NCBI RefSeq assembly: GCF_000720485.1
Contig: NZ_JOAX01000043.1
Span: 1-49,304, forward strand
DNA from: Streptomyces ochraceiscleroticus
GTDB taxonomy: Bacteria > Actinomycetota > Actinomycetes > Streptomycetales > Streptomycetaceae
Direction of reading: 5' to 3'
DNA: 49,304 bases
Below are positions 16,288 through 25,748 of the stretch, one piece after another; position 1 is the stretch's first letter; every line of letters begins with the position of its first letter. The notes beneath the pieces were generated by a model. It was not told the DNA's origin. It saw only the letters and a list, made by a program, of their open reading frames with translations, and did not search any database. The translations under genes were made by a program, and so were the position numbers.

Positions 16288-19200
16288 ATGACCACGCCTT
16301 TCGATCCCATTGCCGTCATCGGAATGGGCTGCCGTTTCGCCGCCGGTATCGACTCCCCCGAATCGCTGTGGGATTTCCTGACCGACCGGCGGACGGCAGT
16401 ACGCGACATTCCCCCGGACCGCTGGAGCGCATATATGACGCGGCACGGGGACGATGCCGCCGTGGTCAGAAACACCACGGCCCGCGGCTCGTACCTTGCC
16501 GACATCGCCGGCTTCGACGCCGAGTTCTTCGGCATATCCCCGCGCGAGGCCCAGCTCATGGACCCGCAGCAGCGGCTGTGCCTGGAGGTGGCCTGGGAGG
16601 CTCTGGAACGCTCCGGCCTGCCGCCGCACACCCTCGCGGGCTCCGACACCGGGGTCTTCATCGGCATCGGCAGCGACGACTACGGCCGTCGCCTGCTGGA
16701 GGACCTGCCCGGCATCGAAGCGTGGACGGGCATCGGCGCGGCGCTGTGCGGCGCCCCGAACCGGCTCTCGCACGCACTGGACCTGCGAGGCCCCAGCGTC
16801 GCCGTCGACACCGCATGTTCCTCCTCGCTGGTCGCGGTCCACCAGGCGTGCCAGGCGCTGCGCACGGACCGGATTCCGCTGGCGCTGGCCGGCGGCGTCA
16901 GCCTGATCGCCGCTCCCGGCCTCGCCGTCGTCCTGGATGCCGCGGGCGCGGTGGCCGGGGACGGCCGCTCGAAGGCGTTCGACGCCGCCGCCGACGGCTA
17001 CGGACGCGGCGAGGGCTGTGCCGTGGTCGTGCTCAAGCGGCTGGCCGACGCGGAGCGGGACGGCGACCACGTCCACGCGGTGATCACGGGCAGCGCGGTG
17101 CACCAGGACGGCCGCACCGAAGGCATCATGGCTCCGAGCCGCGCCGCCCAGGAGCACCTGCTCCGCAGGGCGTACCGGGCCGCCGGGATTGCCCCGGACA
17201 CCGTCGATTACGTCGAGGCCCACGGGACGGGTACGCGGGCCGGCGACCCGGCCGAGGCCGGTGCGCTCGCCGCGGTGCTCGGCGCGGGCCGCCCGCCGCA
17301 CCGCCGCTGCCTGATCGGCTCGCTCAAGCCCAACATCGGCCACCTGGAGGCCGCGGCGGGCATCGCCGGTCTCCTCAAGGCGGTACTCGCTCTCGAACGG
17401 GGCCTCGTCCCGCCGACCCTGACCGTGGCCGGCCCCAACCCGGCCATTCCCTGGGGGAGTTCAGGACTCGCCCTGGTCACCGAGCCGACCGCCTGGCCCG
17501 CCACGGGCCGCCGGCCGCGCCGCGCGGGCGTCGCCAGTTACGGCTACGGCGGCACGATCGCGCACGCGGTGCTCCAGTCGGCCCCGCGCCGCACGGCCCC
17601 GGCGGACGGCCGGCCGCCGGGGAACGTGCGCGGCGCGCCGGACACCGGGCTCCGCGCGTTTCCCCGGCTCTTCCCGCTGTCCGGCGCCACCGAGGCCGGG
17701 CTGCGGGCCAACGCGGGCCGCCTCGCCGCATGGCTGGATTCCCACCCGGAACCGGCCGGTCTCGCCGCCGTCGGGCGGACCCTCGCCCACCACCGGACCC
17801 ACCTGCCCGTACGCGCCGTCGTCCGGGCCGACGGCCCCGCCGTGCTGGCGGACCGATTACGCCTGCTCGCCGAGGGGCGTGCGGCAGGCGCCGGGACGGT
17901 GACGGGCCGCTCCGCGCGTCCGTCCGCCGCCCCCGTATGGGTCTTCTCCGGGCACGGTGCGCAGTGGCCGGGCATGGGGCGCGGCCTGCTCGCCGGCGAG
18001 CCCGCCTTCACCGAGGTGCTGGACCGGCTGGAGCCGGTGTTCCGCGAGGAGGCCGGCTACTCGCCCCGCGAGCTGCTGCTGTCCGGCGACGTCACCGCCG
18101 CCGACCGCGTGCAGACGCTGACGTACGCGGTGCAGACCGGCCTCGCGGCCGTATGGCGTTCCTACGGCGTGCACCCCGCGGCGGTCATCGGCCACTCGGT
18201 CGGCGAGTTCGCCGCCGCGGCCGCCGCCGGGGTGATCAGCGAGGAGGACGGCGCCCGCCTGGTCTGCCGCCGTTCCCTGCTGCTGCGACCGCTGATCGGT
18301 ACGGGCGCGATGGCGCTGGCCGGCCTGGACTTCGAGGAGGCGGCGGCCCGGCTCGCAGGCCACCCGCTGCTGGCGGCGGCGGTGCACGCCGCACCCGGCT
18401 CGACCGTGGTGTCCGGCGAGGCCGCGGCGGTACAGGAGGTCGCGGAGCGCTGGGCGGCGGAGGGCATACCCCTCCGCCCGGTCGCCTCCGACGTGCCGTT
18501 CCACAGCCCGCTCGTGCACCCGCTGCGCGCCGAACTCGTGGCGGCGCTCAAGGACATCGAACCGGCCCCCGGCACCGGCGTGCCGCTCTACACCACCGCC
18601 CTGCCCGATCCACGCGACCGCGCGCCGCGCGACGCCGAGTACTGGGCGACGAACCTGTGCGCCCCGGTCCGGTTCGCGGAGGCGGTGGCGGCCGCCGTGG
18701 CGGACGGGCACCGCGCGTTCCTGGAGCTGTCCGCGCATCCGATCGTGACCCACTCGATCGAGGAGACGCTCGCGGAGGCGCGGGTACGGGACACCTGCGT
18801 CGCCCACTCCGTGCGCCGCCGGTCCGACGAGCGGGCCACGCTGCGGGAGAACCTCGCCGCCCTGCACTGCCACGGCGTGCGCATCGACTGGTCCGCGCTG
18901 CACCGGCCCGGCGGCCCGCGCGCGGCGCTGCCCACCAACGCCTGGCAGCACCGGCGTCATTGGGCGGATCCCAGTCCCGCGCGGTCCGGGACGGGCGCGG
19001 GCCACGACCCCGGCTCGCACACTCTGCTGGGCGACCGCCTGACGGTGGACGGCACCTCGCGGGCCCACCTGTGGCGGACCCGGCTGGACCACGCGAACCG
19101 GCCCTATCCGGGCGGCCACGCGGTGTGCGGTACGGAGATCGTTCCGGCGGCGGTACTCCTCCACACGCTGCTGACCGCGGCGACGCTCACCGGCGCGCGG

Positions 19201-21567
19201 CCCGCACTGCGGGACGTGGTGCTGCGGGTGCCGGTCTCCACCGGCGTCGCCCGGGACGTCCAGGTCGTCTGCCAGGACGGGGCGCTGCGGCTCTCCTCCC
19301 GTACCGCCCGAGGGAGCGGCACCGGTCCGGAGGACGGCTGGCTCACACACACCACGGCGTTCGTGGCCGCGAAGGAGCACGAGGCCGCACCGGCCGCCGA
19401 CGCGGACGGCGAGCCCCGCGACCCCGCCCACGTCGTGGACACGCTCGCCTCGCTCGGCGTGGCCTCCATGGGCTTCCCCTGGAAGGTCCGCGAACTGCGG
19501 CTGGGGGAAGGCGTGTTGACGGCCACCGTCACAGCCGGCCCGGACGCCGGCGCCACGTGGGCCCCCGTCCTCGATGCCGCGCTCTCCGCGGCCTCGCTCT
19601 GCTTCCCGGGCCCGCCCGCCCTCCGCATGCCCGCCCGCATCGACTCCGCGGCCGTGTTCGCCGATCCGCCCGCCGAGGCGCTGCTCCGCATCCGCCTCGA
19701 CCCGGCGCAGCCCGACAGCGTGCACGTGGACATCACCGACGCGCACGGCGATGCGCCTCCCACCCCGACCGCGCGCCTGCGGGGCCTCCGCTTCGGCAGC
19801 CCCGAGCCCGACCCCGGCACCGCGGGCAGCCCCGCGGCGCTGCTGCACGACGTGGTGTGGCGCCCGTACGAGCCGGGCGCCGCCCGGGAGGTCCCGCTGC
19901 GCCGCGTCGTCCTGGTCGGCGGCGACCGGGCGCTGGCGGCGGCTCTCGCCCCGCACCTCGCGCAAGCGGGTACCGGCCTGGAGGCCGTACTCGACGCGAA
20001 CGGCCTCACCGCCCTGCGGGAGGGCCTCACGAGCGCCGACGCCGTACTGGTCGCCCCCGTACCACCGCCCATGGCCCCCCTCACCGAAGCCGCCGCGCGC
20101 CACACCGCCCTCGCGGCCCGGGTCGCGCGCCTCCTCTGCACGACGGAAGGAACCGGCCACCCGCCGGCCCTCTGGCACCTCACCCGAGGCGCCCGCGCGG
20201 CCCGCACCCCCGCCGGCCTCTCCCAGGCGCCCCTGTGGGGCCTTGGCGCGGTCGTCGCGGGCGAGCACCCGGCACTGAGGGGCACTACCGTCGAGCTGCC
20301 CGAGGAGCCGTCGGACGCGGACCTCGCCGCGCTGACCGGCCTGCTGCGGCACCGCTGCGACGAGGACGTCATCGCCGTGGCCGACGGCGTACCGGCCACC
20401 GCGCGGCTGGCCCCCGCGGCCGGGCAGCGGCCCGGGTCGGGGCCCGTGTGCCGGGCGGACGGCACATATCTCGTGACCGGCGGGCTCGGCGCCCTCGGTC
20501 TGCACGTGGCGCGATGGCTCGCCGACCGCGGGGCGCGCCGCCTCGTCCTCACCGGCCGCCGCCCTCTCCCGCCCCGCGCGACCTGGGACGAGGCCCACAA
20601 CCCCGGCACGGCCCGCCGTATCGAAGCGATCCGCGCCCTGGAAGCCACCGGCGTCACCGTACGCACCCTCGCCGCCGACATCGCGGACCACGACCACGTC
20701 GCCCGGCTGCTCGCGCCCGACACGCTCGGCCTGCCGCCCGTGCGCGGTGTGGTGCACGCGGCGGGCGTCGCCGACAACACGCCCCTGCACGCGCTGGACG
20801 AGGAGACGGTCCGCGCGGTCCTGCGCCCGAAGGTCGACGGCGCCCTGGCCCTGCACCGGATGTTCCCGCCCGGCAGCGTGGACTTCTTCGTGCTGTTCTC
20901 CTCGGCCGGGCAGCTGCTGCGCATGCCGGGCCAGGCCGCGTACGCCGCCGCCAACGCGTTCCTCGACGCACTGGCCCGGCACCGCAGGGCCGGCGGGCAC
21001 CACGACACGCTCGCCCTGGCCTGGACGAGCTGGCGCGGCCTCGGCCTCTCGGTGTCCTCGGCCGCCATCGACGCCGAGCTGAACGCGCGCGGCACCGCGG
21101 ACATCACCGCGGCCCAGGCCCTGCGCGCCTGGGACAGCGCGGGATCCCCGGAGAACGGCCACCGCGCCGTACTGCGCGTACTGCCCGCGGCCACCGGCAT
21201 GGAACGCCCGCCATCCATACGGGAGTTGATGCCGGACGACCAGGCCCCGACCGCACCGCGGGGGAACGGCGCATGGCGGCGGCTGACCGGCTCCGACCTC
21301 CGTGCCCACCTCCTCACCGAGGTACGGCGGGCCGCGGCCGACGCCCTGCGCACCGCGCCCGAGGAGGTCGACCCGCACCGCCCGCTCGCCGAACTGGGCC
21401 TCGACTCGCTGCTGTCGGTCGCACTCCGCCGCACCGTCCAGGAGCGGCTCGGCACCGCACTCCCCGCGGCCCTCCTCTGGAACCGTCCCACCGTCGCCGA
21501 CATCGCCGACCACCTGTGCGGGACGGAAACGGCCCACCCCGCCGCCCCCTCTCCCCGCAAGAAGTGA
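16288..21567 (+). CDS. Iterative type I polyketide synthase, 6-MSAS-like (KS-AT-DH-KR-ACP)
   Basis: This 1,759-residue single-module PKS has the domain order and size of bacterial 6-methylsalicylic acid-type synthases. The ketosynthase (about 8-430) has Cys177 in DTACSSS, His312 in EAHGTGT and His352 in NIGHLEA. The acyltransferase (about 548-860) has Ser637 in GHSVGEF and VPFHS at the selectivity position, fitting malonyl-CoA. The dehydratase-like domain (about 908-1170) has His944 in HAVCGTEIVP and Asp1096; in fungal 6-MSAS this domain acts partly as a thioester hydrolase. The ketoreductase has GGLGALG (1398-1404), Ser1539, Tyr1552 and Asn1556, then TSWRGLG. The ACP carries Ser1707 in LGLDSLL. 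No enoylreductase, thioesterase or PPTase is present. Codon 524 is TTA. The expected product is aromatic or partly reduced; chain length cannot be read from sequence. Confidence 0.95.
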   Translation: MTTPFDPIAVIGMGCRFAAGIDSPESLWDFLTDRRTAVRDIPPDRWSAYMTRHGDDAAVVRNTTARGSYLADIAGFDAEFFGISPREAQLMDPQQRLCLEVAWEALERSGLPPHTLAGSDTGVFIGIGSDDYGRRLLEDLPGIEAWTGIGAALCGAPNRLSHALDLRGPSVAVDTACSSSLVAVHQACQALRTDRIPLALAGGVSLIAAPGLAVVLDAAGAVAGDGRSKAFDAAADGYGRGEGCAVVVLKRLADAERDGDHVHAVITGSAVHQDGRTEGIMAPSRAAQEHLLRRAYRAAGIAPDTVDYVEAHGTGTRAGDPAEAGALAAVLGAGRPPHRRCLIGSLKPNIGHLEAAAGIAGLLKAVLALERGLVPPTLTVAGPNPAIPWGSSGLALVTEPTAWPATGRRPRRAGVASYGYGGTIAHAVLQSAPRRTAPADGRPPGNVRGAPDTGLRAFPRLFPLSGATEAGLRANAGRLAAWLDSHPEPAGLAAVGRTLAHHRTHLPVRAVVRADGPAVLADRLRLLAEGRAAGAGTVTGRSARPSAAPVWVFSGHGAQWPGMGRGLLAGEPAFTEVLDRLEPVFREEAGYSPRELLLSGDVTAADRVQTLTYAVQTGLAAVWRSYGVHPAAVIGHSVGEFAAAAAAGVISEEDGARLVCRRSLLLRPLIGTGAMALAGLDFEEAAARLAGHPLLAAAVHAAPGSTVVSGEAAAVQEVAERWAAEGIPLRPVASDVPFHSPLVHPLRAELVAALKDIEPAPGTGVPLYTTALPDPRDRAPRDAEYWATNLCAPVRFAEAVAAAVADGHRAFLELSAHPIVTHSIEETLAEARVRDTCVAHSVRRRSDERATLRENLAALHCHGVRIDWSALHRPGGPRAALPTNAWQHRRHWADPSPARSGTGAGHDPGSHTLLGDRLTVDGTSRAHLWRTRLDHANRPYPGGHAVCGTEIVPAAVLLHTLLTAATLTGARPALRDVVLRVPVSTGVARDVQVVCQDGALRLSSRTARGSGTGPEDGWLTHTTAFVAAKEHEAAPAADADGEPRDPAHVVDTLASLGVASMGFPWKVRELRLGEGVLTATVTAGPDAGATWAPVLDAALSAASLCFPGPPALRMPARIDSAAVFADPPAEALLRIRLDPAQPDSVHVDITDAHGDAPPTPTARLRGLRFGSPEPDPGTAGSPAALLHDVVWRPYEPGAAREVPLRRVVLVGGDRALAAALAPHLAQAGTGLEAVLDANGLTALREGLTSADAVLVAPVPPPMAPLTEAAARHTALAARVARLLCTTEGTGHPPALWHLTRGARAARTPAGLSQAPLWGLGAVVAGEHPALRGTTVELPEEPSDADLAALTGLLRHRCDEDVIAVADGVPATARLAPAAGQRPGSGPVCRADGTYLVTGGLGALGLHVARWLADRGARRLVLTGRRPLPPRATWDEAHNPGTARRIEAIRALEATGVTVRTLAADIADHDHVARLLAPDTLGLPPVRGVVHAAGVADNTPLHALDEETVRAVLRPKVDGALALHRMFPPGSVDFFVLFSSAGQLLRMPGQAAYAAANAFLDALARHRRAGGHHDTLALAWTSWRGLGLSVSSAAIDAELNARGTADITAAQALRAWDSAGSPENGHRAVLRVLPAATGMERPPSIRELMPDDQAPTAPRGNGAWRRLTGSDLRAHLLTEVRRAAADALRTAPEEVDPHRPLAELGLDSLLSVALRRTVQERLGTALPAALLWNRPTVADIADHLCGTETAHPAAPSPRKK
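17857..17859 (+). promoter_or_regulatory. In-frame TTA codon in the PKS gene (bldA-type control)
   Basis: Codon 524 of the PKS, in the linker before the acyltransferase, is TTA (CGA TTA CGC). In Streptomyces TTA is read only by the bldA leucyl-tRNA, which accumulates late in growth, so translation would be developmentally gated. Confidence 0.8.
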
Positions 21568-21582
21568 GCGAAGGAGCACGCA

Positions 21583-22980
21583 ATGCCCACCGACGCAGAC
21601 ATCCACGACTTCGCGAACGACCCCCTTTCCTTCTTCGCGTCCTCACGGCACGCCATGCACACACTCCCCCCGCAGCACTTGGCGGAGCTCCAGCTCGCGG
21701 CCCTGCGGATGCGGTTCGCGCAGCTCCGCGACCGGCTCCCGGTGGTGCGGACCATGGCGGACGAGCAGGACGTGCACGAGATCCGCGGCCTCGACGACGC
21801 GGCCCCGCTGCTGTTCCCGCACACGGTCTACAAGTCCTATCCGCCCTCGCTCCTCCTGGAATCCCGCTTCGACCAGCTCACCACCTGGCTCTCACGGCTC
21901 ACGACGGTCGACCTGTCGGGCGTGGACGCCGCCGGCTGCGACTCGATCGACGGCTGGCTGGACCTGCTGGACACGCACACCGAGCTGCGCCCCGCCCACT
22001 CCACCGGCACCTCGGGCACGATGTCCTTCGCCCCGCACGCGTACGACGACTTCGACAAGCTGTACGCGATCATGCGCCTGGACGTCTTCCCCGACCCCGG
22101 GCAGCGCGACGAGGCCATCGACTTCGTCTATCCGTACTTCCGCACCGGGCGCAGCGGCATCGCCCGGCACGGCGCCGCCATCATGGAACGCATCGCCCTC
22201 GACCCCGACCGCGTCCACACCCTCCACCCGGGCCTGGCCAGCGCGGACGTGATGTTCCTCGCCGGGCGGCTGCGCGCGGCCGCGGCCAGGGGCGAACGCG
22301 ACCGGGTGGTGATACCCGAGTCGATGCGCAAGCGGCGTGAGGAGTTCGAGGAGGCGCAGCGCGCCGCGCGGTCCGGAATGGGGGACTTCGTCGAGCGGCT
22401 CGCGGACCGGCTGCGCGGCCGGCGCATCGTCAGCCTGTGCACCTGGGACGTCAACTACCGCATGGCGAAGGCCGGTCTGGAGCGTGGCATCGAGGGACTG
22501 TTCGCGCCGGACTCGGTGTACTGCTGGGGCGGCGGCTCCAAGGACGGCTCGATGCCGGACGACTGGGAGGACGCGGCGCGGCGGTTCGCGGGCGTGCCGC
22601 GGCTGCACCACGTGTACGCGATGGCCGAGGTGACGGCGCTCAACCTCTTCTGCGCGCACGGCCGTTACCACATCGAGCCGTGGACGGTGCTGTACGTACT
22701 GGACGCCGACACCGGGCAGCCACTGCCGCGCAACGGTGTGCGCACGGGCCGGGCCGCGTTCTTCGACCTGCTCGCGAACACCCACTGGGGCGGCTTCGTC
22801 TCCGGCGACGAGGTCACCGTCGACTGGTCGCCCTGCGGCTGCGGGCGTACGTCCCCCGGGCTGGAGCAGTCCATCGGCCGGTTCAGCGAGCGGCAGGGCG
22901 GCGACGACAAGATCACCTGTGCGGCGAGCACCGAGGCCCTGGGCGAGGCCCTGGAGTTCCTCAACGAGGAGCTGATATGA
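21583..22980 (+). CDS. LuxE/PaaK-like acyl-activating enzyme (acyl-protein synthetase)
   Basis: This 465-residue protein looks like the adenylate-forming group that includes LuxE acyl-protein synthetase and phenylacetate-CoA ligase. The phosphate-binding loop is HSTGTSGT (139-146), the adenylate motif is [11 protein letters not shown] (344-354), SGDEVTVDW lies at 407-415, and the C-terminal domain has CGCGRTSPG (418-426), IGR (431-433) and DDKI (441-444). In bioluminescent bacteria LuxE activates a fatty acid as acyl-AMP and hands the acyl group through a Cys thioester to LuxC. It lies 15 bases after the PKS with AAGGAG before ATG 21583, and its stop overlaps the next start (ATGA). It probably activates the PKS product for reduction. 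A CoA-ligase or direct ACP-acyl-transfer role cannot be excluded. Confidence 0.82.
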   Translation: MPTDADIHDFANDPLSFFASSRHAMHTLPPQHLAELQLAALRMRFAQLRDRLPVVRTMADEQDVHEIRGLDDAAPLLFPHTVYKSYPPSLLLESRFDQLTTWLSRLTTVDLSGVDAAGCDSIDGWLDLLDTHTELRPAHSTGTSGTMSFAPHAYDDFDKLYAIMRLDVFPDPGQRDEAIDFVYPYFRTGRSGIARHGAAIMERIALDPDRVHTLHPGLASADVMFLAGRLRAAAARGERDRVVIPESMRKRREEFEEAQRAARSGMGDFVERLADRLRGRRIVSLCTWDVNYRMAKAGLERGIEGLFAPDSVYCWGGGSKDGSMPDDWEDAARRFAGVPRLHHVYAMAEVTALNLFCAHGRYHIEPWTVLYVLDADTGQPLPRNGVRTGRAAFFDLLANTHWGGFVSGDEVTVDWSPCGCGRTSPGLEQSIGRFSERQGGDDKITCAASTEALGEALEFLNEELI

Positions 22981-25631
22981 CCACCACGTCCCCGGCCCGG
23001 AGCGTCCCCACGGCGCTGACCGTCCCCGCGTACCTCCGCGGCGAGACCGTCGACGCCCGCCTGATCACCTTCTCCGGTCGCGGCCAGGGCGAGGGCTTCC
23101 GCGCTCCCGACCCGGCCGCCTTCCTGGAGCGGCTGCCGCTGGGCGATCCGGCCCGCATGCGCGACCTGTACGCCCTGACGACCGACGACGTCGTCGCGTA
23201 TCTGGCCGAGCTCGGGCCCCGACTGGCCCTCTCCGAGAACGCCCTGCTCCAGGAGGCGCTCGCACACGCCGCCGACTGGTCCGACCTCACCCCCGGCGTG
23301 CTGCGCGGCTGCTACGAGCGGCTGCCGGAGTTCTTCGCCGCCGACGCCGTCCGCGAGATCGCCGAACGGGCCGTCGGCACCGCCTTCCTGGACGGCTGGG
23401 CAACGGCACGCACGACGGACGGATGGCGCGCCTCTGTACGTGCCGTCGGGTCCCGCGCCGTGCACATCATCGCGGGCAACAGCCCGGAGATCGCCGCCCT
23501 CACCGTCATCCGCAACGCCGTCACCCGCGGTGACGCGATCATCAAGAGCCCCTCCAACGACCCGCTCACCGCCCTCGCCATCGCCCGCACCATGGCCGCG
23601 ACGGCACCGGACCACCCGCTCACCCGGCACCTGGCCGTGGCGTACTGGAAGGGCGGGGACGAGCGGATCGAGCGGGCCCTGTACCGGCCCGAGCACGTCG
23701 AGAAGATCGTCGCCTGGGGCGGGTTCGCCTCCGTACGGCATGTGACCCGCTACATCCAGCCCGGCCTGGAGCTCATCTCGCTCGACCCCAAGCTCAGCGC
23801 CACCGTCATCGGCCCGGAGGCGTTCGCCGACCCCGCCGCGATGGCCCGTACGGCCCGGCTGGCCGCCGTCGACGTCGGCGCGCTCAACCAACTCGGCTGC
23901 TTCAACGCCCGGGTCATCTACGCGGTGACCGGCCGCGACGAGGAGGGCGTCCGACGCGCGGGCGAGTGGGCCGAGCTGCTGTACCAGGAGATCCAGCGGC
24001 TGCCCGGACACCTCAGCAGCCCCGTCAGGCGCTTTGACCCCGATCTGCGCGCCGGACTGCTCGCGCTGCGGGCGGCCCCCGACTGGTACCGGGTGATCGG
24101 CGGCGGGCGGGACGAGGGCGCGGTGATCGTCTCGCGGACCGCCGAGCCGGTGGCCTTCCACGCCTCGCTCTCCGGCCGGGTGGCCAACGTCGTACCGGTC
24201 GACGATCCGCTGGACGCGGCACGGGCCATGAACTCCGCCACCCAGACCGTCGGCGTCCACCCCGAGTCCCTCAAGGAACGGCTGCGCGACCTCGTACCGC
24301 TGTACGGCGTCCAGCGCCTGGTCTCCCTCGGCCATGCCACCCGTTTCCGCGCGGAGCTCCCGCAGGACGCGATGGAGCCGCTGCGCCGGATGGTCAAGTG
24401 GATCGTGGACGAGACCTACGACGAGCCGGCGGACACGACGGACGCCCCCGGCTCCCCGTGCCCCGTGGCCCGCCTCACCGCCGCCTTCGACCACCACGAC
24501 CCGGAGTTCACCCCCGAGGTCGCGCGCCAGGTCCAGCAGGCGTTACGGGAGCGCACCCGCGTCGGCCGCACCGAGGCGCACGGCGGGGCATGGCTGCTGT
24601 CCCGCTACGAGGACGTGCTGCGGGCGCTGTCGGACGACGAGACGTTCAGCTCGGGATCGGGCATCTTCTTCCCGCGCGCGAAGGGCACGCCCCGCTTCGC
24701 GCCACTGGAGTACGACCCGCCGGAGCACACGTTCTTCCGCGCCCTGATGCGGCCCGCCTTCGTGCGCGCCCAGGCGGCGCGGCTGGCGCCGCGGGTCCGC
24801 GAGGCCGTGTCCGGCCTCGTCGCGCCGCTCGTCGCCCGCGGCGGCGGTGACCTGGTCCGGGAGCTGTGCACTCCGCTCCCGCTCATCGTCCTCGGCCTCG
24901 CGATCGGCCTCACCGCGGAGGCCCAGCGGGACATCCGCGAGCTGACCCGCAACATGTGGTCCCGGATGCCGAAGGACGGCTCGGCGGCGGGCTTCTGGCC
25001 GCAGATGGAGGAACTGCTCCAGCGCGAGATCCGGCTGGCACGGGAGCGGGGCGGTACGGACTTCCTCGCCCGGCTGGTCCGGGCGGAGCGGGACGGCCGG
25101 CCGCTCACCGACGCCGAGCTGCGGGTCATGCTCGTCGGCTTCGCGGTCGGCGGCCACCAGACGACCCTGAACGCGCTCGCCCACCTGCTGTGGACGCTGG
25201 CCCGCGACCAGGAACTGCAGCACCAACTGCGGGAGCGGCCCGAGCTGATGCCTGTGGCGGCGGAAGAGGCGCTACGGCTGTGGACCCCGGCGGATCACAG
25301 CACGCGCGTGACGACCAGGGAGGTGGAGATCGGCGGCGTGACGATCCCGGCCGGGGAGCGGGTCATCCTGCTCACGGGAGCCGCGAACCGCGATCCCGCG
25401 GTCTTCCCCGACCCGGAGGAGTTCCGGCTCGACCGGCCGCCGAACCTGCACCTGACCTTCGGCCGCGGCATCCACTTCTGCCTCGGCGCTCCGCTGGCCC
25501 GCCTGGAGTTCCGCATCGTCCTGGAAGAACTGGCCCGCCACGCGCCGTACGCCCTGACGGCCGACCCCACCCGCTTCTACGAGAACGGCCGCCACTTGGC
25601 CTTGGACGGCCTGGAGGTCCGGTTCGGCTGA
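22977..25631 (+). CDS. Fusion of LuxC-like acyl reductase and cytochrome P450
   Basis: This 884-residue protein joins two complete enzymes. Residues about 1-478 match LuxC acyl-CoA/acyl-protein reductases, which make aldehydes with [17 protein letters not shown] (164-175), [10 protein letters not shown] (188-197), and the likely acyl-accepting Cys308 in [14 protein letters not shown] short acidic linker (about 479-495) leads to a class I-type bacterial P450 (about 500-884) with the I-helix [12 protein letters not shown] (721-732), EALR (764-767), and heme-thiolate Cys835 in [10 protein letters not shown]. The start overlaps the stop of the LuxE-like gene (ATGA), so the two are coupled. The reading frame is continuous through the joint, so this is a real fusion and not two genes. 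Codon 523 is TTA. No ferredoxin or reductase gene is nearby. The fusion suggests the aldehyde, or its precursor, is oxidised without release. Confidence 0.9.
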   Translation: MTTTSPARSVPTALTVPAYLRGETVDARLITFSGRGQGEGFRAPDPAAFLERLPLGDPARMRDLYALTTDDVVAYLAELGPRLALSENALLQEALAHAADWSDLTPGVLRGCYERLPEFFAADAVREIAERAVGTAFLDGWATARTTDGWRASVRAVGSRAVHIIAGNSPEIAALTVIRNAVTRGDAIIKSPSNDPLTALAIARTMAATAPDHPLTRHLAVAYWKGGDERIERALYRPEHVEKIVAWGGFASVRHVTRYIQPGLELISLDPKLSATVIGPEAFADPAAMARTARLAAVDVGALNQLGCFNARVIYAVTGRDEEGVRRAGEWAELLYQEIQRLPGHLSSPVRRFDPDLRAGLLALRAAPDWYRVIGGGRDEGAVIVSRTAEPVAFHASLSGRVANVVPVDDPLDAARAMNSATQTVGVHPESLKERLRDLVPLYGVQRLVSLGHATRFRAELPQDAMEPLRRMVKWIVDETYDEPADTTDAPGSPCPVARLTAAFDHHDPEFTPEVARQVQQALRERTRVGRTEAHGGAWLLSRYEDVLRALSDDETFSSGSGIFFPRAKGTPRFAPLEYDPPEHTFFRALMRPAFVRAQAARLAPRVREAVSGLVAPLVARGGGDLVRELCTPLPLIVLGLAIGLTAEAQRDIRELTRNMWSRMPKDGSAAGFWPQMEELLQREIRLARERGGTDFLARLVRAERDGRPLTDAELRVMLVGFAVGGHQTTLNALAHLLWTLARDQELQHQLRERPELMPVAAEEALRLWTPADHSTRVTTREVEIGGVTIPAGERVILLTGAANRDPAVFPDPEEFRLDRPPNLHLTFGRGIHFCLGAPLARLEFRIVLEELARHAPYALTADPTRFYENGRHLALDGLEVRFG
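24543..24545 (+). promoter_or_regulatory. In-frame TTA codon in the LuxC-P450 gene
   Basis: Codon 523, just inside the P450 half (GCG TTA CGG), is TTA, again implying dependence on the bldA tRNA. No in-frame TTA was noticed in the EF-hand or LuxE-like genes. Confidence 0.8.
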
Positions 25632-25638
25632 GACGCAA

Positions 25639-25671
25639 AGTTCCCCGCGCCCGGAAGGGGCGCGGGGAACT
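25639..25671. terminator. Hairpin terminator after the PKS operon
   Basis: AGTTCCCCGCGCCC at 25639-25652 pairs perfectly with 25658-25671 around a 5-base loop, 7 bases after the LuxC-P450 stop. This hairpin type is common at Streptomyces transcript ends. Since glyS converges from the other side it probably ends both transcripts. Confidence 0.85.
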
Positions 25672-25748
25672 GCGCGATCAAGCACAACGGCGCGGCACGT
25701 CCGCTACGGTGCCGAAGCCCCACCCCGGGGGCCCGGAAAACCGCTGGG

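Noticed and set aside
16288..21567. An enediyne or polyunsaturated-fatty-acid PKS
   Set aside because: Those have ACP before KR, or tandem ACPs, with a PPTase domain. Here the order is KS-AT-DH-KR-ACP with a single ACP and no PPTase domain, as in the 6-MSAS type.
17857..21606. A 1,249-codon open frame opposite the PKS
   Set aside because: It is antisense to clear KS/AT/DH/KR motifs, with shadow-type composition and no domain marks.
24420..24470. A frameshift that joins separate LuxC and P450 genes
   Set aside because: The frame is continuous, with a sensible acidic linker and no start codon plus ribosome site for a separate P450.
15584..25631. A bacterial bioluminescence (lux) operon
   Set aside because: LuxC- and LuxE-like parts are present, but there are no luciferase subunits (LuxA/LuxB) and no acyltransferase LuxD. 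The PKS and P450 point to a metabolite pathway.
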